Positions 12,978 through 26,109 of a DNA stretch of 64,000 bases are shown one piece after another. The translations under genes and the position numbers were made by a program. How positions within the stretch are numbered: position 1 is the stretch's first letter; every line of letters begins with the position of its first letter. The stretch spans positions 1,026,239-1,090,238 of the forward strand of contig NW_019091372.1 of assembly GCF_001949145.1 (NCBI RefSeq). The letters run 5' to 3'. Source of the stretch: Acanthaster planci (Eukaryota > Echinodermata > Asteroidea > Valvatida > Acanthasteridae). The notes below the pieces were generated by a model. The model ran no database searches. It had not been told where the DNA came from and saw only the letters and a list, made by a program, of their open reading frames with translations.

Positions 12978-15900
12978 ATGCAGACGGTATACGTTTTGCT
13001 TATATCTCGTCTTTGCTTCGCAACACCGGCCGATCCGGTTCACGCTCGAGCCGCGAACGACTTGAATTCGACAGCGATCAGCGATACGATAGGTTAGTTG
13101 TATCTGTTTCGTTAGTGAGTCTTATAATGAGCAACCTAACCGTAAAAGTACGTTCAGTGTAAATTCTACACGACACCGTGCATTTATGATGATATCTGCT
13201 TTTGGTTAGTTCAGTCAGATACTGGATAGTATTACGTCAACACCACTGTTTTTTGTGCTATTAAATGAGGATAAAGTACTTAAAAGTCGATGCTTAATCT
13301 GAGCGATTGATAATTTTTTTGTAAAGGACAACAAAATTACTACATGTACCTGACTTTCACACTCGGCGGCACAATACCCTGTAGATGCTTGATATTGGAT
13401 TTCGGCAGTATTTAACACGTGCATTTGCTGACGAGTTTGCTTTAAAAGGAACCGATACCTCAACTTAAATGTTTTGCTACTAAGAGAGATGACACCAGAT
13501 TGGTTATGTTCTTGCAGAGTGTAGTAATAGTTTGCAAAGTCAGATTTCCAAGCTTTAGAATGTCACATCATTGTCCCTATAGAGGCTTTGCATGGAAGCC
13601 ATCTTGCAGGGTAGTTCTTTTGTTCCACAGGAAACTCTCCTTTGTTGCATACCTTGTGGAACAAAAGCACTGGCCTGTATGATGGCAGCTATGCAAACCC
13701 TCTTTCAGCAGAAAAATTAGTAATATCGCTTTGCCATGCACTCCGGGGCCCAGCCCTTTTTTTAATGCGCTGACGTGCGTTCACTTGACGTCTAACCGAT
13801 TCGCATGAAAAAATCCCCCCTGCATTGGGAATTTGTCATGGTAACGTACAGCGCGTCAGACGTGAATTGTGACAATATGCGTGACAAAGCGTCACGACTG
13901 CGACACATTTTCCAATCACGATGACGTTTATGGAAATGAAAATGGCGAATAAGACCGGCAGTTCGGCAATAAATTCAACAAAATGGGCAACTGCTTCACC
14001 GAAACACGCTCCATTGTTTACCTAGTAAACCAAAGAAAAGGTCCGTTTAAATTTTTTGTATTTTTTTTCTAACCCCTTCCATCAAAACGTAATTGAAACA
14101 AGGAATTCTGAGTGCAAACATTAAAAATGCAAGCATGAAATTTTGACTGCAACAAAAAGCACGAGCTTTAAACAAAGAATCACACGTACATCGCGTGATA
14201 TTATGGATGTAATATTTGCTAATATTTCACTGTGTAAACAACTGGTCTCTACCCCTTAACGATTTTGAACGCTGAACCACAACTGAAAGGTTTATTTCCA
14301 AAATGCAATCAATTCGTAAACGTACCTTTTCCCACAATATTATGAAATATTTACGAACAAAAAGAATATGCCAGATTTTATTTTTCATTTTTAACAATTA
14401 ATTTTTTGGGTAACTTAATTTTATAATTGAATGTTTCACTTATAGTTAACAATTAAATTGTGCTTGACTATAAAAACCCGTTGAAACTGACGGTAGGTAA
14501 TCGGGAGACTGTGGGATTCTGAAAAAATAGTCACAACGGTAGTTTCACTTTCTGCGTTTTGGAAACTAACTGTTCTCTACCCAAAACCATTACAACCCAC
14601 CCTCTAATCTTAAGCCTTAGATCTAACCTTGACCGTAATGCCAACTTCCACGGTTAAATCCATAGGAACACACGTACAAGAATTGGTCGCGCCTGAATTA
14701 TTATGCAGCGTCTAATATTCGGTCCCACAGGACAGCAACATCATTTATTTGGTGAGCAATCGAATACGATGCTTGTCCTTTAATTTATTCCCCTCTGCCA
14801 GCCAATAAATACAACGTGAAACAAGAAATAAATGTTCGTCGATGCCTTCTTTTTATACAACTCCAATATTTACTCTTTCAAATGAGCCCAGACGATATTA
14901 TACGCAGAACGTGACTCGGTCGTTTGGAAGCATCGATCGCGCAAGGCAGACAAGAGCCCCGTAAATGATGACGTATAGACACGAAAGCGTGACAGACGAA
15001 CATTTGCGGGCATCAGATAAGCATCACTCTTTCCATTCCACCTTTTTGGGGACGAGGAAGGTATCAAAACCCTGCTTCTCGCGTAAAATAGCCAGTATTC
15101 ATAGGAACATTAAGCTTTGTGTGTTTTGTCGGATACGTACCTGTACGTCCGACCGCTAGAATTCGGAGAACCTACATGTATATCTAGATGTTCACCCTTG
15201 GCTGAATTTGAATGGCAAAAGCGCAAGGTCTAATTTGAGATCCTAAAACATTTTCATTTATTTCATTACAATTTACATCATTTTTATTTGCGATGTGCCG
15301 AACATGCCAGTTCTACTGCGTTACTGGCTTGTGTGCACTGCTGATATTAATTGAGACAGGATGTGCTGCTTGAGAGTTTCAATATTACTACAGTTCTGAA
15401 ATATCAATCAGAAAAGTATGGAGGACGAAAAGTGGCCATCTGCTTTTCTGCTATCAGAATGGTAGGAAAGCAGATTTTATGTTCTGGTAACATGCAATTT
15501 TGACTTTTCTACTTTTCTGCCACCTCAAAAACCAGAACAAACATTGTTTGGTAATGCATTTTTCTATTTTTCTGCTTTTCTGCTTCAAGAAAGGCAGATT
15601 TTACTTTTTCTTCATTCGTTGGCGGCCGAAAAGTGGCCATCTGTTTTTCTACTTTTGAGCAGGCAGAAATTTGGATGGAACATTTTGACAACAACCGTGA
15701 ATTCAATTTTACGTTACCAGAACATAAAATCTGCTTTTCTACCATTCTGATAGCAGAAAAGTAGATGGCCACTTTTGTTCTTCATAGAAAAGGCCTTTTA
15801 ATTAAGCTTTGCCCTAGTCTTCCATTACAACACTACAGCACTTAGATATAGAAGCAATGCATTAGCGAGATTGCAGCCTCCTGGGCAGTGAGCCTCGTTT

Positions 15901-18900
15901 CGTAATTCGAATGTTCTAAAGACTTGGCTTGGTTGATGGCAATGTCTCAGGTTTAACTATTTCTGGCTCAAACGTTGGACCAGAATGAAAAACTTTAAAC
16001 AGTGTAGCAAAATACATGGATACATTATTAAAGCTCCAAGTGAGATACTGCGAATCACGAAGTAACATTCCAAAGCCTGTGAGTCACGCGAAGCCGAGTT
16101 TTTGGAGAAGTAATAATTTTTTCTGTCTACTTCAAATGCTGTACAAAAATTGATTGCCTGTGCTGTTTGCCGTACGTCAGTCTTCTAGGCGTCATTGCCA
16201 GTCCAAAAGGATGAAATCTTGTCACGAATTTGAGACTTCGTCAACGGGCCTGACATTTAGCTCAAGACATGACGAGTCCAGGCTGGTAATGGAAAACTAG
16301 TCATGTTCTGGTTGGCCTTCAGTGGCAGAGGTTGCATCGCTGTAACATGAAAGGTACACCTGCACTCTTATTTTGTAAGGTCCTCGATCCGTGCAGTGTG
16401 CGTGCTTCGCACGCGCTGGACGAGTACGCCCAATGCAAATCTGCCTGCATGTTTGTTGGTCCATTGACTTGTAGAAAAAAAATCATCACCATAGAATTTA
16501 GAGACATCCAAAAATGCTCACATAAACAAAATATGATATTCCCCAAACATACCGAATGATATTGCCGGCCATGGGGTCTTTTCTCACGTAACACACATTC
16601 AAAGGTAATGAACCCCAACCAAATGATAATTTAGATAAGAAAGATAGCCAACGTGTATCCAATGTGCATAAAGCCCCAAAATAACCCTGATGTAATTCCA
16701 TTAAACGTGTCTTGCATTTCACTAATCTGACACGCTGTTAATTTCCTCAACACATCCATAAAACGGCTCGAATTAACTGGTAACTTTGCTCCGGCAAGGC
16801 ACTGAACGGATCACAGTTTCCATAATGGCAACTCTGTGTACCCAGCTTTCCGAAATGAAATCAAGACACACATCAACGGTATTCGGGGTTACGGTATCTC
16901 CCCGTTTATCGAGTTAACAAACTCTGCGCGGGAACGAAATTTCTTGCGAGTGTCTTGATGTTAAAGGGAAGGTGTAATCTGTTTCAATCTGAAACAAATT
17001 TTCTGTCAGGCATCCACGTCTGAAGGGCATAAGAACCGTATTTTTAATTTTATTTCGTCTATTCTTTTATAAAAGGTCAGCCTTTTTAAAATTTATCTGA
17101 TGATATTGTCATCGATAATGCCCAATTGCGCACCCAGGATTTGTCGTAAGAAGGGGGAGGGGCTGGGGCCGATATTTACCCCCAAAATAGCTCATAATGC
17201 TGGCCCCACCGCTGTGCCACAAGTGACTCGGATGCTCAGCTGTATGTCGAATTTAGTAGTGTAACATGTTTCTTATGTACCTGTAAATTTGTTTCTTCGT
17301 TTTTGATAATGTAGAAAAAGACAAGGGGGCTCAAGCCCAAGGCTCACTTGGGTGCTCGACTTAAGCCCACAGCTGTTGTGATTCCATGTTTTAGTTTAGA
17401 CATTTGCTGTGCAGGTTCTAGAATATTTATTGCTACGACAAATAGAAAACATGCATTGAGACGCTTGGTGGCAGCAAGCTTACCGTTCCCACGTGACTGG
17501 TCCACTACTGCGTGCGTCATTAATCTCCATCATCGGAGACATACTGATCAATGTAGCTAGTTCTGGTATTCGCTGTAAGGCAGTGTGCAGCGTACTAAAC
17601 GAACAAATAAACACACAAGAAAGTGACCTGACCTCACAAAAAGCACCAGGTCTCTCCCTTGATGTTTTGTGTGAGATCGACGAACACTCCAGCTCACAGC
17701 AAAGTGGAGACGGACCAGGTACTCTGTATTTTGCCCGAGCCGACATGTATTAATTCCGTTTTCTTAGCCTGAGAGTCGTTACTCACTGCTTGGTCAGGAA
17801 AAACAAGCGATCGTTAACGCAGGGAATCCATCATTAAGCGCAGTCATTTGTCAAGATCTAGCCAAGCAAGACGACAGAAACTCGTTTCGAAGTGTTCGTT
17901 CCTTTAATCAAATCTATAATACAGAGTAGACGTTCTACAGTGGGAAAAGCCATGTTGATCTTCTCCCCGAATCTATTATATTCAATGTAATGGGGGTGAT
18001 GCCAGACTTATATTTGGGATGCTAAACCCCAGTTCCGCTTTTTTTTTTATGTTGCTCGTAACAGTTAGATATTATTAATTACACATTTTTAGATTACTCT
18101 AAACAACAACTGCTTGAATTTGAATGAACTTTTAGTTTGTCACTTTCAAGTTCCCCAAGCCAAGTTTTACTTTACTTTCAATTCAAGATGGCCAACACGT
18201 CAATGCAGTCTGTTGTAGCCATAGAGCTGTAATTCTATGATTGTACCACGTTGCGTGTAGGGTTTTGTACGAGCGCGTCTGTCATTTTTCCTTCGACCAA
18301 TGAGGTGTTTAATTTCGGTGCGTTCGATTAGCTTCCCTGAATACACCAGTGTTACAAGGGAGCCTAGAAATGAGCCTAAGCGAACGCTGCAATGCATTCG
18401 CCAAGGCATTCTGGAAAAAGGTCAAGTCCCCGCCATGTTCCATCATGTCCATGCTCGAGCAGTCCATCCGTGACGTCATTACACCCGGGCAACCTCCACA
18501 GACTTGCTCGCCAGCCGGGGTAACGGTGGCAGACACCAGGGCAGGCACGAAGATCACGTGATGGCTTAACAAACGCTCTCGTGTAAGCTAATCGAACGCA
18601 CCCTTTGTTTACAAGCTGCCAAAATGCACGCGCACTACAACTTTACCATACTTTACCGGCCGCGTTTTTGTTGTTGTAGTTGCTGTCGGTGTTGTTTTGT
18701 TTTTCCAGCGATTGCCTCTAGATTTCAACGTCATCATGATCCCACTGACTTCCGATCCCATTAATAAATGCAGCTCAATTTTCTGCCACAGAAACTTACA
18801 CAGTGCTAACTTTTGTGCATTTTTAACTCACCTAAAAAATGCCCCTGGAGTAAGACATGAAACCCGAGCCGCGATTTAGTCCACTGGCAGTCGCCGTGCG

Positions 18901-21900
18901 CTCACCTGTATAAAAATCTCTCCACGAAGGAACTGTATTTTTCGAGACCAAGTTTCACCTGACGAGCGAACAGAATTCGGGCTGTCACATGTCTGTCTGC
19001 ACGTTCCAATCTCATTTCCATTAATTATAAGACGACATCAATACTCAGAACATCACCAATTAGTGTTAAGAGGGGCCGGAAATAGTACGAGGTCAGGAAA
19101 AGGGCTGAAAGAATTAGAAAAAAGTCAAGCTGGGTATAGAATTCCCCCACTTATGTGAAAGTGGGGAATATCACCAGGCTGTAAACTCCAGGATTATTGG
19201 AGACCACGAGTTCATGGAAAGGGGAGATTTTTCGTTGTGTTAAGAAAGCAACCATGCAGGAAAAGAGTGGAAAATAATTATGAGAAACGCCCTTCAAGTC
19301 GTTGACCTCAGAAATCTTTTCACTTCATTTTTGAATGTTTCATTTTAAACAAGCTAGATCGGGCCCAATCCGAGCATGTAAAGCTCAACTTACATAATGA
19401 GGCAAGTCTTTTGTATTCGAGGATTGGGATCTGCGGGCAAAACAAATTCAGACAATGTCAGAAAAAACGGTTGTATCCCCGTCATATTATTTTGCCTCCA
19501 TTTTGTGCCGACAGACGGGCGGCACAGCGCCACAGCGCACCGTTGCAATGGGGAAGGGACAATCGGTCGGAATTCATATGGACGCTTTTTTCTTAGAAGT
19601 CATAAGTTTCATCGAAGCTTCCATCGAATTGTCTTATGGATTGAAACATATTTCAATGAGTTAAGTGGGGCGGATCTAGGTTAGATCAGATGGGGGGATA
19701 CTTCTCAAAAAAGAATTCAGCGTGCAATTCTTGATACTCTTCCCTTTTGTTTCAGTATTTTTCATGGCCCTTAAATTCGGTTTAAGCTCTGTCCCGACCT
19801 TAGATCCACCGGACCTTTATGGTCCTACTTCATCCCCTATATATAAATTTATCTTAAGCTTATACGGCGGTCCTGATTCCTTGTTTATGGCGAGAGCCTT
19901 CGGCAAAATTTACGGGACTAAGGAGCTCTACGGGCTAGAGCCTGCTAAAACTCATCACCGTTTCGTCCTTTTAACCTGTCTGTATTTATTAGTACCGTCA
20001 TCTGTGAAATGCTTTGATGGCGAGAGGAGGGCGTCTATGTAGAGATTAACCGACATCCTTGCGGTGTACGGAGAGTGAAATGATGCACTTAGGGCCTAGA
20101 GCTCTCGATGCAATTTGCCGTATTCGGCGCCGGTGTGGGTTTAAACCAAGCCACGCTTGAAAGCTGGTCTTACAGCAGATCTTGGCATTGGTATTAGGTG
20201 GTCAAAGACAGCGACGTATTACATGTCCAGCACGGGCTTCATATATCAGGAATGAGACCAGATTCTGCCTGCGTAAATCATCGGTCGCTTTTCTTCCCGT
20301 GCATCAATTTGACGAATTTATCTCACTATTTTTCTCATTATTTGATGCGGGCAACAGCAGAAAGTCGTAAACAGAAAATTTCAAAAGTCTCACCTTTTGA
20401 ACGTTATCTTTCACCACCTGAACGTTATCTTCTCTCTAATATCCATCAAGTATCTCTAATATCCCACAGATTTCACTTTGAAGAAAAATAATACTCCTGC
20501 TTCTTTTTTTAGTTTTTCCTTCAAAGTCAACCACTGTCATGATTTATATAACATCACTCTCAGTACACACTCGTAATGATTTCGGTGGTTCGGAGCAAAT
20601 ATCAAAAGGTGCAATTTATACTAAATTTTTGTTCCATCCAAGAGAGCGATATCATGTTTATGGCCATCACCAACAGTTTCGTGTTGCGTGCGAGGCCCGT
20701 GGCTTCGTTGCCGAAATTGTTCAATCATTCGCAATCGCTGCGCCGTCAAATCTCTAATGAGAACGGTCCTAAGGTTCTGGCTGCCTTGTCCCCAAAGACG
20801 ACAGTGCTCGATTGCTCATATCCTACAAATGTGACAGCAACATCCATACCGACTTTGGCACGAAGTTCAGAGCGAGTGCACTTGAATCACGTAAGGACGA
20901 AATCAATCGCACCGACACAACAACGGGGGAGTGTGATTAAGGTTCGGATGGACCGGGGTAGTAATGGATGGTGCTCATCGGTGATTTGATGAAGAACGTG
21001 GTCTTTCTTTAATCACCATCTCATCAGGGAACGAATTACAAGTAACTGGTTTTTACTTTTCATCAAAAATTACTTAATGTTTCGCCACACATTAGTTTCC
21101 GCATTAATTTTCCCCCGAAAAACGGAAAGCTTCCTCTGAAGGAAAATTACACAATTTTATCGGAACTTTTTTGTTTTAGTCAGCCTTCGCTGATCTCTAT
21201 CGTGTCAAAATACCCGGTGATAAAGCAATGGACTGGCTTTCGGAATGATCTGTGACATATTTGCAATATTTGCCCTGTAAAACCAGTTGCTGGGACCGAC
21301 TTTGCCCGCACCCCATAGTGAAGTCCATAGCAAGCAACAGCGTCTCCCTGATTCCACTTTCCGCGGCCTGTCGGGAACAATCTCGCAAGTTCTTGCGATT
21401 GTTTAGCCGTCGAGCCAATTACCAATGGCTGTGCTATAATCATGCTTGGGCCAACCAGCCACGCCAACATTTTAGCGTTGTTCGTGCTGTTAGAGAAATG
21501 GCGTCGCAACCTGTTTGCGCTGGAAAGAAGGCACTTCGCGGACGAGCCCTCCTGAGTGCTTGCTCACTAGGTTTACATTAGAAACGATTAGATTTCACCA
21601 GACTTGCTTTACGTTCTCCTTATAGATGAACCCTAAACTCTGAACACGCAAGATATGTCATGAGACAGATATCAAGTTTCCTTCGTAACGGTGTCGGAAT
21701 ATTGCTGTCGTGTGTTACAGCTTGACGGCCTCGTTGATGGATGGGGGTGGCCGGAGACAACGGGAGCCGTCCCCCATCATGCATCCAAAAAAGCAGAGCC
21801 TATTTCATATTCCTTCCAACAGTGTATAAAAGCCCCCAAATTTAGCTTCACCCATGAGAAGGGCTATTTAAAGTGAAATAGAGACATTAATTTTACAATT

Positions 21901-24900
21901 TCACAATTTGAAAATCCGTCGCCACTTTCCATTTTCAGATTTAAAATAAGGCGCACTTTGCCAACATGAGTGGCTGTCTCAAGTTGAATATTCTATTTCC
22001 ATTTACTTATGTTAGAGCGCCTAACTTTAAAAGTCTGAGGATGGATGGGTCACAGCTTTTGTAAAAAAAAAAAGAAGTTAATAAGTGCACAGTGGGAATG
22101 CGTCAGAACGGCTTAACCGCGTTTATCACAACATTCATAAACCTGCTTTGCAGATCCATTGATGAGTGGCGCCGATGGGCGCGCCCTTTCCGGAATGTGC
22201 TCGGAGCAAGCCCACTTGCCAAATTGTCGACCCTGTTCGGAAGGCTGCTGCGACGACTACGTCGACCTGTGCGATAAGGCCGACAATGACACCTTGGAAG
22301 CACCCCGAGATGTCGACACAGTCGGCAAAAACCCGAAGGTAAAACCAATAGGCATGATGCTACAGACCCTGTATACGAAGAGACAACTGATTAGCGCGTC
22401 TGATATTAAAGGGTAGCTGCAATCAATGTTTTTTGACTACAAACCTGTAAAATGCACCTTTGTCGCCTCAGTAAACCTTATTTTAAACTTCAGTTTCCCC
22501 ATTTCCAAGGGTATTTTAATGCCTTTTTGGTTTTATGCTAATGAGTATTTCCATATTGATGACCAAAACTGTGACGTCATATCAGGAAGAAGCCTCGATG
22601 TTACATTGGTTTGTGCACAGAAAAGTCCTGTGTTTTTGTAGATTTTCGTGGACTAAGGTTTTTCTTCTTTGCTGATTTATTGTTGTTTATGTGCATAACA
22701 ATAAGAAACCATCAATCCTTCTCTCAGAACTGTTATCAGTTAGTAAATTCTGGGTTCACAATTTGGACAGAAATACCTATGCACTGAGCCATGTCTTCCC
22801 TAGATGACTTCACAGTAACAGCGCCCTCAGTTGTCAGGGAAAACATGGATATTTTTGATTGTTTAAATGTATGCACTTTTCAGTGCATTTAACCAAACAG
22901 GAGTGTGGAAGAGTTTCCATGCATTGAAGAAACATACGAAGGTGCAGAAAGATTGTGTCGAAGAAAAATTCATTGCAGCTACACTTAAACAAAATAAGGC
23001 CCAGTGTTAGTTTACGTGTAAAAATTAGTGGAATTACTGCTGAAGCATCGTTTATGGTGCACTATACGAGCAATGCTATATACCGCAACAGTAGGCTTTG
23101 TACACAGTAAACAAAACACATAAGAAGGAATCTTCTTGTATTAGCAAATGTTTGCCTGGGGATGGGGAAGAGGTGGAGGAAAGCCATGTCGTTTCGACTC
23201 GGATTTACACTTACAAAAATACTCCGTCTGTTTTTAACTGTTCAGTTAGGGCAGTTTAGCTGTTCCACAGTCAACGGGGAAACCTCGGGATACCTGCTTA
23301 TCAGCACCTGTAGCGAAGACCACAAAGAATACACGTACGCCTCAAGACAGTGCCCTGGGAAGGAGAATGCCCCTTTCTTTTCGATCGCCAACGTGACGGT
23401 CACGAGTCGGACCAGCGGGTTGTCGTACAGGAACGTATACTGCGCCGTGTGTAACAACGAGACGGTGGCAGATCTGCGAGCCTGGCCGGTGGACGTGACT
23501 TGTGGCAGCACGGACGTAGCGGATTACAGAGCCCTCCTGGCGAGGCTCCGCGACTCCAGCAGAGACCAGGAGGAGGAATGCCGGGTGAGGGTCCAGCGTC
23601 CACAAGCCTGCGATGCAGCCGATTGGGAGACGCCGGCGCCGCGCGGATGTACTCGGCATTGGGTGACACGTTGTTCACTGGGAATCTTTAAGACCGTCAA
23701 CAGAATACCTGCAGGGCAGCTGGATGTCGAACAAATTCCTCCAATCTCAATCTTGATGGATTTCCGTTCCAGCAGCCACCTTAGGGTTGTCCGCGAGCAA
23801 ACAGTCGTCGACGAGGAACGCGTGTTGTGTCCAGCGGGGCACGTGTTCGACCCCTTCACGTCTCAATGCCAGCAGCTGTTTTGCAAGGTGGGGTACATCT
23901 TACAAACCGACAGCGGCCAATGTGTCGCTGTACCAGGGAATGTGAAAATACACGTTACCCGCACAGTAAACGGAAATGGCACACAAACTGGCTGTTTGGT
24001 ACACCAAGAAGAGACCGCTCTCTGTATTGCAAGATTTCTCGAGATCGAGACTCATGAAATCAACTTACTCAGCGAGGGAAATCTGCAATCTGGCGGGCAG
24101 ACTGAAGTCTGCCTTTTTACATTCCTCCTGGACTCCAGCGATGCAACATTTGAGACGATTGGGCTGCATCTACTCTCACCTTGGAGCCAGGCTGAAAACT
24201 TGCAGTCGTGTCACAAATCAAGAGTTTGGCTTGTTAAGGTTGAGAGGCAGATGGACGACACCGATGCCTCGTGTATGTTTACGCGTCGACTGAACGACAC
24301 AGCGTACTTCATACAGGTCAACAATTTCTCGTTTGCTGTTGACGCAGAAGAGCAGCGGTACTCGCTGGAACAAGTAACAGTCCGCGCGACGTTTCGTGCG
24401 GAAGGAACGAACTTCAGTAGGTTAGTGGAGCTGGAAATCTGCGAAGATGTGAAACTCACCTGTCCGCTGATTTATATGAGCAAAACTTTGTTCCGCAAGA
24501 TTAACAACGCCAGCGGCTCGGTAGAGTACATCCATACCGGTCGGGTCTTCTCCAACAGCGAGTATAAAGACACGGGAGACGGTATACTAGTGTGCTCCTT
24601 CCTGGAGAGCAACGGTACACGCAACACTACTGTTACCGTGAAATTCTTCGCTTACTCCCAGTCGCAAGTCGTGCTGAGCCTGGTGGGCAATGTGGTGTCG
24701 ATGGTGGCCGGTGGATTGACTTTCCTGACCTACTTCCTCTTCGAGGTGCTGCGGAACCACGCCACTTGCTGCGTAATGAACCTGGTGGCGTCCTTATTCA
24801 TGGCCCAACTCATGCTCTTGCTGACGAGCTCGGCGACCGCCAACCCGGCTGGTTGTACCATGGTGGCCGCTCTGAGCCACTATCTATGGTTGGTCAACGT

Positions 24901-26109
24901 CTTCTGGACGGCTGTCCTCGCTTACGATCTCAGCCGGACCTTCGCTGGCGACTCCTGCCTCGTGGGCCGGGCGTGTAAAACCGCCGGGCGCCGGCCGAGG
25001 CTCCGCACGTACGTGCTGCTGACATGGGGCGGAAGCCTACTGATCGTCATTCCATGCTTGGTGATCTCCTCATGTGACTGCACCGAGATCCCCCTGAGGT
25101 ACGGCAGCCCCGAGGTTTGCTGGATTGGCAACGGGCCTGCCATCTTGGTGGTATTCGGCGCTCCAGTGGCTCTCGTCATGCTAACGAATAGTCTCCTCTT
25201 TGCCAAGACTGTGTGCAGTATAAGGAAGACAACGAGAGACACACGAACTGTGAAGAGGCAATTGAGTAAACTAAGAACAGTGAAAGAAGAAATGATCATC
25301 TACTTAAAGGTAACTACATCCTAAATTCTAGAAAATGGTATCACTGTTTGAATTACATTATTTTGTCCATTGTGCTCATGTCGAGAGAAGAAACTGTAAA
25401 AGAGGTGGTACTTTTATCTTGGTCCTCTCGTTTCACTGTTCGAATAGACCGCTCAGCTGACAGAGACATCTGCCACCAAACACCCTTCTGTGACAAAAGA
25501 TGGCCGTATGCTTTGGGTATGCTTAATGTGTTGTTCCCACTCCTACCAGAATTGAAGCCACCGTGCTTCTTGGACCCATGTCTATCCCCAGTTTCCTTGC
25601 AATGAAGCGACAGAATATCTCTCTCCTCCCTCGATGGGAATGAGATGGAAGTCCATCGACGGTTACTGGCCGGCAACTGCTGGTATCCGTTTTTCTTGGG
25701 TGAAGCAACTCGCCCAAGGCCACAAAGTTTTGCCTGGCAGCTGGATTTGAACCCCCTGACCCTCTGTGAGTCAGGAACTATAACCAGCACCACCACCGCA
25801 CAGATATAAAAAAGGGTATTCTGATGTTTTGCGCAATCCGTTTCTTCCCTTCCGTAGATTTCGTCATTGATGGGTTTCACGTGGATCTTCGGCTTCGCCG
25901 CCGCCCTGAGTGACGTGGGGGGCCTCTGGTACGCCTTCATCCTGACCAACACCTGCCAAGGCCTTACCATCTTCCTGTCCTTCCTCTGCAAGCAGAGGGT
26001 CCGGATCCTGTGGCTGGAGGCTTTCTGCACCGAGTTCTCCCGCAAGAGGAGCTACAGCCTCGGCATGGCTACCTCCAGTGCCTCCGCAACCCGGATCAGT
26101 AGGGTGTAG
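12978..26109 (+). CDS. Class-B/Methuselah-like 7TM receptor with somatomedin-B-like exon
   Basis: Model: exons 12978..13092, 17557..17718, 22154..22338, 23246..25309 and 25858..26109, with splice phases 1, 1, 0, 0, giving about 925 residues. Exon 1 encodes a signal peptide (MQTVYVLLISRLCFA). Exon 3 has a Cys-rich segment ending EGCCDDYVDLC, like the end of a somatomedin-B domain. Exon 4 carries a large N-glycosylated ectodomain with the motif NVYCAVCNN, seen in echinoderm and amphioxus Methuselah-like receptors, then TM1-TM5. Exon 5 gives TM6, beginning MGFTWIFGFAAAL, TM7 and a short tail. I see no GPS cleavage motif. The final two exons are certain. The 5' exons are inferred from good donors/acceptors and matching phases; the exon 2 acceptor is weak and could move upstream. 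An alternative is an intronless 5' start at ATG 23162, which opens the same frame. Ligand unknown. Confidence 0.75.
13581..13703. mobile_element. Small palindromic MITE in receptor intron 1
   Basis: The left arm AGAGGCTTTGCATGGAAGCC, followed by CTTTTGTTCCACA, is matched on the opposite strand by AGAGGGTTTGCATAGCTGCC and CTTTTGTTCCACA. The arms are about 50 bp with a loop of about 20 bp and no coding capacity. Confidence 0.65.
13704..15416. other. Receptor intron 1, unremarkable AT-rich DNA
   Basis: I see no exon or recognisable element in this part of the putative intron; the open frames are short and unremarkable. Confidence 0.4.
15417..15786. mobile_element. 370-bp inverted-repeat element in receptor intron 1
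   Basis: Arms of about 75 bp at 15420-15500 and 15700-15784 are inverted and close to 90% identical. Both contain AAAGTGGCCATCT, CTGCTATCAGAATGGTAG and CAGATTTTATGTTCTGGTAA. An internal third copy of GAAAAGTGGCCATCTG is at about 15629. No transposase is encoded. Confidence 0.75.
15787..17556. other. Receptor intron 1, distal part
   Basis: No gene was recognised. The G-rich words at 17140-17200 resemble decayed transposon ends. Short open frames on both strands at 16320-16720 have no protein signature. Confidence 0.35.
17719..22153. other. Receptor intron 2
   Basis: Putative intron. It holds the TIR element at 18317-18602. The frames at 19397-20042, 20539-20989 and 21180-21581 are open for up to 137 codons but show no family motif or paired splice sites that I could support. 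Confidence 0.35.
18317..18602. mobile_element. 286-bp element with perfect 18-bp terminal inverted repeats
   Basis: The ends are GGTGCGTTCGATTAGCTT at 18317-18334 and its exact complement at 18585-18602. The interior is non-repetitive. It encodes no transposase, so it is a non-autonomous DNA element. I could not identify a convincing target-site duplication, so the superfamily is unassigned. Confidence 0.8.
22406..22988 (-). mobile_element. TTAA-flanked MITE, copy 2 (piggyBac-like)
   Basis: A 583-bp element bounded by TTAA at 22406-22409 and 22985-22988. The left end is TTAAAGGGTAGCTGCAATCA; the right end on the other strand is TTAAGTGTAGCTGCAATGAA. It is the inverted homologue of 11497-12031 and lies inside intron 3 of the receptor model. 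Confidence 0.8.
25560..25805 (-). repeat. tRNA-derived SINE-like repeat in last receptor intron
   Basis: On the minus strand, a tRNA-like head at about 25800-25735 contains GGTGGTGCTGGTTATAG (A-box-like) and, 30-odd bases later, GGGTTCAAATCC (B box). It is followed by a tail with CCTTGGGCGAGTTGCTTCAC, a phrase typical of tRNA-derived SINEs. The 3' boundary is uncertain. Confidence 0.45.

Noticed and set aside
12656-13162. 168-codon plus-strand ORF
   Set aside because: It overlaps the better-supported signal-peptide exon in another frame, and its content is unlike a protein domain.
20539-20989. Open frames of 72 and 137 codons
   Set aside because: No recognisable motif or splice-consistent ends; lies in the putative receptor intron.
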